64,000 bases of DNA, taken from Zerene cesonia (Eukaryota > Arthropoda > Insecta > Lepidoptera > Pieridae). The position numbers and the translations under genes were made by a program. Location of the stretch: assembly GCF_012273895.1 (NCBI RefSeq), contig NC_052110.1, positions 62,001 to 126,000 of the forward strand. The letters are read 5' to 3'. Below the pieces are notes generated by a model that was not told where the DNA came from, searched no databases, and saw nothing but the letters and a program-made list of their open reading frames with translations. This document shows positions 26,346 through 37,000 of the stretch, piece after piece; position 1 is the stretch's first letter; the number at the start of each line of letters is the position of its first letter.

Positions 26346-27721
26346 CTTGTAATTAATAAATTCTGGCAAAATATTAACTGCGTCGTTCACGCTAAATTTT
26401 TCTTATTTTACAATCATATGTAATCACACTTTAAAATGTATCCAATCTATGTCGACTCTTTTTAACCGAAATCTCTTTTTAGATGTTAAGTTTGATCGTC
26501 GCCTTTCTATTCCATAAAAAGAGAAACAGCCGAGGCCAACGACGATATATTTCTGTAAGCACATCAAAAGCGTTAGCTAACTCGCCACGAAACTATTGCA
26601 ACAAAAACATGTGTGTATAAATTTCCTAACTTCTTAAACAACGTTTAGCGCCATATAATATAATGTAAAAATTAAAAATTCTTTCATTTACATATTCAAA
26701 TGGTGTTGGAGTGCGCAAGATACGCACTAATATGTTGGCTAAGAAGTTCTGCGCGAGCGACCCCTGACCTGCTAATTGCAAACACTTACACAACTCAAAA
26801 TGTCTTCTTTAACATTTTTACAAATTATTTCAACTGTCAAAATATATTATTTGAATCTCTTTCAAGGATGTGTCTCGGGACACACACGAAGATTCTATAG
26901 AAATATTTGATAAAGCTAAAACTTATAATCGTTGGACAATATTATTATTCTCGAATAAATCACGTATCCGAAGAGCAACCGTTTCTCTCGTACTATATAT
27001 ACTTCATATTATGAATGTTATATTGGTACTCACTTTATCCAAACTCTTGGATATCCAAAACACTGGATTATCACTCTTTCTACTCCTAGGTTCTCATTGA
27101 AATTATAAACGAATCTTAAACAAACAGCCGCCTGTGAGTTTGTTTGCTTAAACAATGATTTCTGGATATTGAGATCCATTGCGTTTATTTTACCGGAGCT
27201 TATCATATATGGCTTTCATTGTGAATGTAGTGTGTACTGTAATTGATAAATACAGAGGATAAAATTGATCAAATCTAATAAGTTTAGTAACATGTGTTTG
27301 TTGTTGATGTTTCATGAATCAAATAAATAAATAATAAATGGTCTGTGGATGTCAAATCGTTATATCGTGAAATGGACATTCGATATGATTGGTTAGGTTA
27401 GGTTCAGTTTATTCAAAAACTACATGGAAGAAGATTGGCGATCTGACGGATTTCTGGGAAGAGTGAATTTTTGGCATACCCCATACTACATAACTGCTAT
27501 ATTGTATTCGCATTAAAGTCCAATGGAATGTAAGGCGTCGAATTATTTATTTTACATTAATTACAGGCGGATATTATGAATCTCAATTTTTCTATCGTTT
27601 TCAATGTTGTGGCATATATAATAAACTCATTATAAAAAAAAAATCATATAACCTAACTAACAAGATTAGTATTGTTAGTATGAAGCTTTAACTAGTTATG
27701 TAGTAGTACAGTATTAGTTAA

Positions 27722-27955
27722 AGCTTTTATCACACTAATATTGTAAATGTGAAAGTTTGTTCGTTTGGATATTTGTCCGTCAATCACGCTGAAACTGCTG
27801 AACGGATTTTCATGAAATGGTATACAGACGAGAGACGAGAGAGGGTATGAGCTGACTTGGATGATAGGATACTTTTTATCCGATTAAATGCTCCCTTGGA
27901 ATAAAACAGGAGTCTTGATATCTGAGTGGAGCCGGGACGAGCGTCTAGTATACAG
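27722..27955 (+). repeat. AAAGTTTG interspersed repeat copy, diverged 3' half
   Basis: Starts CACTAATATTGTAAATGTGA, continues AAAGTTTGTTCGTTTGGATA, CTGAAACTGCTGAACGGATT and TGAAATGGTATACAGACGAG, and ends near a GCCGGGACGAGCGTCTAGTA segment. The 3' half differs from the 14076 copy, so this may be a subfamily. Confidence 0.6.
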
Positions 27956-29002
27956 ATAAAGCTTAAGCTAAACAGTGTGTAATGTTGTGTTGCGGTCGGA
28001 GCGGCCGGCGGCCGGTGCGCGGCGGCCGCTGATTCGCGCACGCAATCTGGGTCGCAATTGTCAGGTTTGATTTATAGTTGATTGTCACTTGATACTTTAT
28101 TACTTGTCCTCAAACGTATTAGTTTACATCTTTAAAAGTAACGCCAATTCACATGAATTACGATAAATGTACCAGAATTACCCAAGCTCACTAATACACA
28201 TTTACCTAACTTTCATCAATAGTAGTAGAGTACCATAATTATAAAACTGTACAGAGTGATCGACTGTTATTACGCCTAGATGTAAAGAGTGATCGGATAA
28301 CGCGGTTACTATGAATAGAAGCTGTCAGTTTGCGACACGCTGGTCGCTGGTGGCGCTGCTCAGAACTGACCAGCTCCTCGTTACCTTGGCTTTTATTATT
28401 CGTAAATTTTGTGATTCAAAACATTTGATGTAATGTCCGTTGTTACATTAGTGCAAGCCCAACGCCCAAGTAAACCTTACCCACGTGCAAATGGATTTGT
28501 TTTGTAAACTCATCAATAAAGACGCTAGGCGTGACCGCGGGGGGGGGGGAGGCAGACGCACATCGCTCTCCTTCGTTGGGCAACACATCCGGCGTTGCAT
28601 TCAGTCGCTGATAACATCTGATAAAGCGCCTCCAACACTCACGCTCGTATTGTAATTAGCAATTTAATTATATTATGGTGGTCGCTCATGAGCGCTTCTA
28701 TAGATAAACGATCAATATAAAATCTCTTTCCCGTTATTTGGCTAATGACATCTTTCCACCGTGGCGTGAAGAGAATGATGAATGAATGAATACCCTGAAT
28801 ATCTCTACGCTCACTAATATCCAGCCAGTTGTGACGAAAAAGAAGGATAAACTCAAATTTATAGTATTAATTGTGATTTGTTATAATATAATTATGACAT
28901 ATAACTTAGAATATGTGGTTCTATTTTTTATTGAAATTGTTTAACTTTCTTATTTAAAAATGTAGAGGGCATTACAAATTCGGTGAACTACATAATATAT
29001 AT

Positions 29003-29133
29003 GAGAAATTTTGAAAGAATAGAAAAAATTTGATCACGAGGCAGGACTCGAACCTGCGTATCTTGCCTAACCGTAGCAACGGTTTTTCAAAATTTCTCAT
29101 TTATAAAGCATTTCAATGCTATAAAACTAAAAA
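29003..29133 (-). mobile_element. Inverted-repeat element with tRNA-like core, copy 2
   Basis: Arms GAGAAATTTTGAAAGAATAG and TTTTTCAAAATTTCTC face each other and match the element at 12695-12803. Between them the minus strand reads GCAGGTTCGAGTCCTGC, a perfect T-arm with a consensus B box, preceded by a GGCAAGATAC segment and hairpin AACCGTTGCTACGGTT. Only the 3' half of a tRNA is present and no acceptor stem pairs, so this is not a functional tRNA. The 35 bases after the right arm equal those of copy 1. Confidence 0.6.
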
Positions 29134-30299
29134 TTAAATTTATACATAATATATAGTTGATTACAATGATTATGTAGAACTCTCTTCAATATAATATTAT
29201 AATATCATAATGTTTATACAAATGGGCGAACTGTACCATGAGGTTAAGTAACTAGTCTCGAATTATCATCATTGCATTGTAGATCACCATTTCATCACTT
29301 CCGCATAGCGCGAACATTAGCGTTACATAGTATGTTTGTAATGATTATAGAATTAAATGAAATAGTGACCGCCTTAGTGGCACTGTGATTTCTAAAAGAT
29401 CGCCCCCCGCACGGATCAACAAATATAATAAAATAATTTCGAACTAGAGGTCGACAAGCCTGTTAACTTCTTCGTTAATAAAAAGTTATTAGTATAAACT
29501 TCGTACCCCTTTGCTACTTGCGGTAAGCGATACAAAATGTGATTGAGCAAAACGTGTCCAAAGCACGCAGAAGGTCACTGAGTCTCTAAGTCACAAGTCA
29601 CAAGGGAATAGGAGATTACTGATACTCGCAGCGTCAAAGCATAAGTGCTTAGATCACCTTAGTAGTGTCTACCACGCACCGAGTGGTGCCGGGTTTTTAT
29701 ATAAGCTCATTGTTCCAATGCAGCTTCGACTGATTATGTAATGTTAAAGTTCGATCAAGGAAGGCCTCCGACATGAAGGAAGCAGATCGCCCTATTTAGT
29801 AATATTTATCGGTTAAGTGTATTATTGTTTTAGCGTTCTCGTGATACTGACATTACGTAACATGTCAGGGATTCTATGCGAATCGAAAGCGTAGAATATG
29901 AAATAAACACTGTACCTATTTTTCTTTATTTAAATTAACCAATAGTTCTCCTCTAAAGTTGTGGCCCATAAATGGAAAGAAAAAATAATGTGAAATGGAA
30001 AGGAGGAAACCTCTTTAATTTATAAAAGTTCCATGAATGAAGTATGAAAATCTTTAAGTAAATGAAATTATATAAGTTGTATTGATTTCTTATCCCGCGC
30101 ACTGAGGGATGATGGATAATGTCACAACACAACGCCAATTAATCTTACTTTATGAAAAACCGTAGTTTTGCATATTCATTCCCCAATGGGAATCATTATA
30201 TAATACCTATATTCATAAAAAAATATTAAGTAGTTCTAATGAATAGGTCTTTTAATTATTTATCTACTACGAAATAGACTATCATGAGAAGCAAACATC

Positions 30300-30545
30300 A
30301 TACTATCATACTAATATTATAATTGCGAAAGTTTGCACTCCACCACTTATTATTCTGTGACTCTGCTCGCATCGCATCGCGAGTCATACGATCCGAGAGC
30401 GCTAAGTAAGAGTTCAACGGGCGCACCGTCCTGAATTTTAGTACGTAAATAGATGGACAACTGGAAAAACATATAGGCAACTTTTTATCTCGATATTCCT
30501 ACGGGATACGGACTTACGTGGGTGAAACCGCGGGGCGCAGCTATT
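30300..30545 (+). repeat. AAAGTTTG interspersed repeat carrying the 98 bp unit
   Basis: The repeat starts ACTAATATTATAATTGCGAA AGTTTG, is interrupted by the 98 bp unit at 30335-30432, and resumes with AATTTTAGTACGTAAATAGA, TATCTCGATATTCCTACGGG and GTGAAACCGCGGGGCGCAG. Relative to the 14076 copy, the bases from GTGAGGATGG to about GATTGCAATG are replaced by the unit. This shows the unit moved or recombined within the family. Confidence 0.75.
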
Positions 30546-31270
30546 ATTATTATAAACGTGACATGTGTTTTATGCGATAGAGATGTAATAACAACTATTG
30601 TACGAATGTGACTTAAATATTTGCAGAACGTGTCACTTGCTTACATTAACATGTCACCGTATCGTTAAGAATATAAAAAATAAGGAAATAAAGTTATAGA
30701 TTGAAATTAATACGTTCCTGCTGCTTATTCATTGAACGCATTGCTGCTACTAGTCTAAAATATTACAGTTGAGCTCTTAATTGAAACTTTCGACGCGTTG
30801 TGTCGTCTCGTGCCGTCTGTCTGTCGCATCGAAACTGCTAATATCCAACTTTTTACGGCTTCCTCAACTTCTAACGGCTCGTAACCATGTCGCTTCGTAA
30901 TAATAATAATGGATCGTGATCATGGCCACAGAATTATCAGTCATGGCACAGGATTGAACTATTTTGGTGGATCTTCCATACGAGTATAGTCTTGATTCCT
31001 AAATTTTAACAGAGACTAAGTAAACATATACCTGATACGATTCTTGACCCTCGTCTCGAAACTAGGTCATTTGAGTCATATCATATAATATCAGTGATCC
31101 AACGATAAACGATTAAGATTGTTATCATAAACAATTGCCGAAACGCCACAAAGTATTGCACGCTTTACACAACTCTACATGACGCTGAAGCTAATATGAA
31201 CCGGATCATTGAGCTCGACGCTTGCGCAAGCGATGCGTACGATAGAACAAATTCGTGAAAAAGTGGCGCA

Positions 31271-31318
31271 GTGGAACAGTGGGACAGTGGGACAGTGGGA
31301 CAGCGAGACAGTGAGACG
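31271..31318. repeat. Tandem repeat, 8-base unit
   Basis: Six units based on GTGGGACA: the three central ones are exact, the outer ones have one or two changes. It interrupts a short minus-strand frame without coding evidence. Confidence 0.75.
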
Positions 31319-31628
31319 GTGCGGTGGCCGCGCCAACGACCGCCATGGTCCATAGTGTGACCTTCATTGTCTTCCTTCACTGTCATATTGTTTAATACGG
31401 ATGAATCAATTTATATAATAACACCAGTCAGTTTATAATATGAATATAAATAGAAATCAAACAGCACCATGACCATCGAGATCTCTCTACGAGTTCCACA
31501 AAAAGCTTAACATTTTTGAAACTTTCCACTTATAATAAGGATTTTACTTCTGAAACAAAATTTTCAACCTAAAAATAATCACAATCAACTCAGTGCATTT
31601 ATTTAGTAGCTACGATACCACAGACTTA

Positions 31629-31790
31629 CACACAGTCTTTTCAACCGACTTCAGAAAAAAGGGAGGAGTGGAAGGATTTTAATTCGACTGTATATTTTTG
31701 GGTATGTTACTTAGAACTTTCGACTGGCTGAACCGATTTCGTTACGTATAGGGTTACAAAGTAAAATAAAATATAATGAACAATATTTTA
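31629..31790 (+). repeat. Dispersed lepidopteran repeat (TTCGACTGTAT family)
   Basis: Contains TCAACCGACTTCAGAAAAAA, a GGGAGGAGTGGAAGG purine run, AATTCGACTGTATATTTTTG and CTGGCTGAACCGATTTCGTT. This wording is widespread in lepidopteran genomes. A degenerate relative with an expanded purine tract lies at 1225-1345 and another possible remnant at 50926-50985. Confidence 0.55.
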
Positions 31791-32853
31791 TACAGAAAAT
31801 AGCGCCTGTAGAATTTTTGCCAGTTACACAACGGATTTGTGTAAAAAGACAGAAAGGCATTTTATAAATTGGCGTTAAATCTGTAGTGGAATATGCGAAA
31901 TCAATAAAAATATAAAAGAAACTTTATAGGCATTCTGTGACACAATTTCACATAACCCGCGTAATTTCAAATAGTCTGAAAGTATACAAAATGCTGAAAC
32001 TTAAAACCTACGACTATACAGGTAATTGAGCGATATTGCGAATTTGCGATGAAGCAATATTGAATGAACACCACCACAGATATCCTATAATCTCACCTAT
32101 ACTCGATACGATGGTGTGCGAGAAATTGCCATATATTTTGCTACATTGTTTTGTTGGTACTCAATTATGCAGACAACTGACAAAGCATAAATAGTTTTTA
32201 CTTAATTGTTAGTTAAACAATGCTATGAACACTAGACTTTCGCTGAGAAATGTTGAATCAAACAGTAAACACCTACAAGTTTAATATACGATTTGCATGT
32301 CTTCTAAAGTAAGATTATGGTTACATGTAGATACAGTAATTTAGTCCTAACAATAATAACAATTATATTAAAATAATAACTATAATCATAGTTAAACTTC
32401 TCGTAATTTTAAAATGAGGCCTTGGAGCTGTTCAAAGGAAACGATCGTATTTTAGGATGGTAGCAACTTGCGAAATTACTTTTCGACCTTATTTATATTG
32501 CATTTTGCACAAATGCTGCGCCTTGCTTAGGTTACAAATAACTGCAGACTGTTTTATAAATCTTCAGTCAGAATCAGTCGGAAAATGAAGGGGATCTTTT
32601 CGTGGTTGTTGTATAATAAAAGAAGAACATAACTACGTAATACTTCCACGTTAACGTCATTGCGCATGTTACTGAGTACCCAAACAAATTTGTTCTTGGG
32701 ATATATTAATAATCTACCTGATTATATTTAGCGCATGTGTGAGATAGTAACTCAGTAAATAAGTAAGTAAGTAGTTACATAAAATGATTCAGATTACTCT
32801 TGGTGAATATATGATGTGGATAACCATGACCCAAATGTTAACGAAGTAGTTAG

Positions 32854-33165
32854 TGTGGGACTTCGACTCGACGCGAATTAGGCCAGCTCGCTCCGGGGAG
32901 GCTACCACACCCCCTTAGAAGAGCGGAAATAGTAGCATAATACTGTGTTTCGTTTAGAGAGTGTCCCCACTAGCCGGAGGCTTGTATCCCTTTCCTCACC
33001 CTTCCCAGTCCATTCCTTTATTCACGTCGTGAATCGAAAAGGTCCATTTACTTCTCAAAAACGTTGCATTTACTGCGGCCCTACCTCTGCAGATGTTCAC
33101 GGGCGGTGGTGGTCGCTTGCCATCAGACGAACCACAGCTCAGTTGCCCGCTGTGACACCAGAAAG
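32854..33165 (-). repeat. ~300 bp dispersed repeat, reverse copy
   Basis: Read in reverse it follows the copy at 19919-20252 block for block: the CCGGGGAAG-like end at the left, CCTTTCCTCACCCTTCCCAG and AGTCCATTCCTTTATTCACG in the middle, and CACGGGCGGTGGTGGTCGCT, CATCAGACGAACCACAGCTC at the right. Several small changes break all reading frames. Confidence 0.7.
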
Positions 33166-33870
33166 AAAAGAACTGCAGAGACAAATGTAATTTGTAACAT
33201 TTTTACCAATAAGTTTGAGAATCCTAAAATAAGCATACACACTAAGAATTTTCGGTGTGTGGTGTGCAATGCACAGTAGATACCTACGTCCAATCAATGT
33301 ACTGCACTTAATATATTGAAAAACAGACCACATCAATCTAGCGTCACTAGCTGTATTCTTAAGAGTTCTAATACCTTAATCAAATCAATAGTTCATACCT
33401 ACTATATTATAAATACAACCAAAAGTGTATCAAGGCGATCCACATAGAGGTAGTTTTAAATCCTTCTTTGCAATCTATTTTATAACAGATTATTAGAATG
33501 TTAAATACAGTTTGTGTATATTCAGTCGATACCTACTACACGCATGAATTACAGAGTTTACTTTTGTGTAGTTTTGAGTGTAGCCCATGACACTAAACCG
33601 ATAACATAATACAACAACCAAATTTCTGACCTATCACGTAAAACAATTGAATTTAAAGTGCATTTGATAAGTACCTGACATCCGCACCATACACACCGTT
33701 TTTTCTAATAGAAGGGCTTACAATTTACACCGGTATATAATTTTGTATCTAAATCGAAAATACAACTTCCTGAAAATTATTACCGAAGGTCACTTAAAAT
33801 TAAAGATATCAGTAACAATTGCATGAGTACTGTCATACGCTAATTACGATCTGTAAGCCATACTTAAAAT

Positions 33871-34028
33871 TCATAGGCTAATGAGGCGACCTCGGGCGAT
33901 CCGAGTCCCTAGCGCTTGGCTCCTCGGCTGCGCCGCTCGCGTCACCTTGAGACCCCGCTCGCGTGGTAGGAGCCGGGTGGAGGCGCGCGCTCGGCGGCGG
34001 CGACAGCGCCAGTGCCCGCCGTACCGCC
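33871..34028 (+). promoter_or_regulatory. Probable 5' leader and promoter-proximal region of gene A
   Basis: The base composition switches from AT-rich to strongly GC-rich at about 33880 and stays so through the first coding exon. The start ATG at 34029 sits in CCGCCATG. A TATATAA stretch at about 33734-33742 is too far upstream to be assigned with confidence. The transcription start is not defined by sequence alone. Confidence 0.4.
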
Positions 34029-37000
34029 ATGTCCGCCGCTCGCCTGTCTGTGTGTCTGCTCCTGCTCGCGCTGCTGGCCGCCGCCGCGCCCGCGCCGCGC
34101 GTGCGCCGCCAGCTCGCCGATGACAACGCGCTGCAGCCCATCGACGTAAGTCCTCGCCACATGTCTTCCGATGCTCCACGCCATTAGCCCGATAATAATA
34201 TTATAATAAACCATCACATTTTAGTATTTTATTGAATGCTCGATCGATTTTAATGATTTTAAATTCACAGGGTAGTTTCGCATTTATAAGCGATTTTTTT
34301 CTAATTAATATCAATTCGGTTCTTATTAATTATTATTTTAAATTAAATAATAAATAAAAAAAACATAGAAACTAAATCTAGATGTAATTTTAATATCTTC
34401 ACAAAAAAATATTTGATGACATAAAGACTATTTCAAATTGTACATAATACTGATCTAAAGTACTTAATTGGTAATTCACACTGTTGTAATATGAATAATG
34501 AAAAGCAACCTAAGCCGGGTGTCGAAACTGTGTCGCCCATCGTACAGGTCACGTACGGCGTCGCACACAGCTGGCGGCGTTGCGCCTCGTGGCCGGGAGG
34601 GAGGCTGCGTCTCGCTGGCGGTGAGAGTGTATTGTGACGCAACGCGGCCAATTAAGTAATGTTATCGCATCGCTCTCGGGACTCCGGCCATTTGCCATAC
34701 GATATCGGCTAACGGTGTGGAGCCGCTGCTCCTTCCCGCTTCAGGATAAGCGAGCTCTAGCATTCATCATATTTCTCATACAACTTACATATTCATTTTT
34801 ATATACTAAGTTCAGTACGAACACTGATAATTTTCATGCAAATGTTCAAATATTCATCTCGCAACTATAAACAATGTTATACAAATAAACAAAGTTAACC
34901 TTAAAATATTTAGGGGCATATAAATCTAAATTGACCTGAAAAAACTGTGAAACAACAAAAATACCATTTTCCGATGTACTTTTGAGAATTCATTTTAGTT
35001 GTACTTGTAATCTCGTCTCTCAAACTCATAAATTGTTTCGATTAAAGCGAAGAATATTTGAACATATTTCGCAAAGCAGCGATATTCTACATTGCGTGTC
35101 GCTTCCAATATCCTCACACGAACTCTCATACACACATATTCCACAGACGAATTGATTATTTTTTTTTATATCCAATTATAGACTTTATATTAGTATAATG
35201 CATATAACGTTGTTGTTATAATAGAAAACCTATACACAGATATGAAACAATCGGCTAATTGGTTTTAGCAAAAAATGTCACAGACACTTACTGTTCATGT
35301 TGTACGGTATAGGGTATAAAAAAGTCAGTTTCGTAAAACTCGTTAAATACGAGGTTTGTGATCATCATTTGAATTTCTGACTCAGTTACTTCTTTTTCAT
35401 TTATTTGAGGGATAGTTCGGAGCAGCCATATAAACAACATTGTCCGAAATCGCTGCGCTCAATGCAAACGCGGTTAAGCTGTGTGAAATGGCTTGCATGT
35501 GGAACACACCGCCGGCGCAGAGCCAGCTGTGAAAGGGGAACGATGTTGGAGGCGCCTATCCGTCTCGCTCTATGTTCACGCTCGCTTTCCAAACTGCAAC
35601 GATATGTTTATGATTAAATAGGCCCACCCCGCCCCGCCCGCGCCCTCACGTGTTTCTTCTATAAGCGAATTCATTACTCAGCCCTACACGTGCACTACTT
35701 TATTCGTACAATGTTTCCGTGTGGCGCACTTACACAATAACAAAAATCACCGTTTAGGTTCTATTGCTCCTATTGTCGTCATACGTCAGTAAATAGGATA
35801 TTGCCGTTCCCATGATCTGCATTACTTATCTGAGAATGCCAAGTGAATGAATTATGAAAGCGATCGGGTGTATTTAGTGTAACGCATGCGCCGAACTGCG
35901 ATAGGAATGTACAGACGGGCGTGTGATGTAACGCGGGCCACGGTTCGGTTGCTGCACATTTGTATGCTGCCGCAGTCCGTTGTTCCTAAGCATCATTCGA
36001 AGTCGAGCTACGTTTTACTACGTAATAGTCAATTATTTGACATTTAATTTGAATGCCACATGTATGCTCTCTGCAAATATAGAATCAAATGAATATTCAA
36101 GGTGAAACTTAGTAAACTCATCGCAAAAGAGCAAATTTGTCAAATAGTTTTAAAAATTGTAAGTCATTAACAATAATCATCCACACCGCTTCTTCGAACT
36201 CTGACCCAAATGGGACGCCATCGCAGTCGCGGTGTCCCGACGCGGAGACCCTCAACTGAATGAATTAAACATTTTAAAATAAAATCATAACAAGAAAGTT
36301 TATTGAAAATTAGTTACTTAGGTCATTTCAACCTTTCTTCACTATTAATTTTACAAATAGATATGACGATGAACAAATACATTGCAATAAAATAACGAAA
36401 AATTTAAGTATAAATATAAGAATTAGGAAGATGAAACCATTTCTAGCTCTTTTAAATGAATTACGAAAAATAATAAAGAGTGCATTGAGAACAGTAACTC
36501 ATATTGTTGTAAGTCATTTTTGAAGCAGGAAGTGAAAATCAATTACCAGTTCTTTAAATATGAGACACGGCCACAACGCGTGTACAATTAATATAACTCA
36601 AGTTCAATTACAAAAAAAAAAAGACATATTTCACATGCAGGTCACCTTCGACAGGTGTTAATGAAATAATATAATATACATGTACAAATTTTCATCTGTA
36701 AGGCCATACGATTAGGAATTTTAAAAATTGAGCGGTAAATGCAATTTGAAAATAAAAATTTATTTATTACACGAAATAAGGTTGGCGCCCGCGCCGCAGG
36801 CGAGTATAAGTACCTAAGCCATATTCTGTGGCATCTTAGCACAGATAACATCTAATATATAAAATTCTCGTGTCACAGTTTTCGTCGCCATACTCCTCCG
36901 AAACGGCTTGACCGATTTTGATGAAATTTTTTGTGCTTATCGGTATCATAACATCTATTTTTCATACCCCTAAATGATAAGAGTAAGGCAGAACAGCGTT

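Larger units (their letters stand above)
16833..33870. other. No gene seen; long repeat-bearing AT-rich stretch
   Basis: I find no exon that can be supported over these 17 kb. All frames are short; the GC-rich islets (18846-18918, 24440-24570, 26010-26055, 27985-28045, 28530-28620) show no conserved protein. The stretch carries repeat copies, minisatellites, two hairpins (21738-21769, 23200-23245) and the two copies of a 98 bp unit listed separately. Non-coding RNA genes or distant exons of a flanking gene could be present but undetectable by eye. Confidence 0.55.

Noticed and set aside
27390..27412. GGTTAGGTTAGG motif suggestive of telomere repeat
   Set aside because: Only two units; too short to call an interstitial telomere tract.
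33871..34217. Four overlapping frames around the gene A first exon
   Set aside because: GC-rich DNA lacks stop codons in most frames; only the frame from ATG 34029 has a signal peptide and leads to a GTAAGT donor in phase with exon 2.
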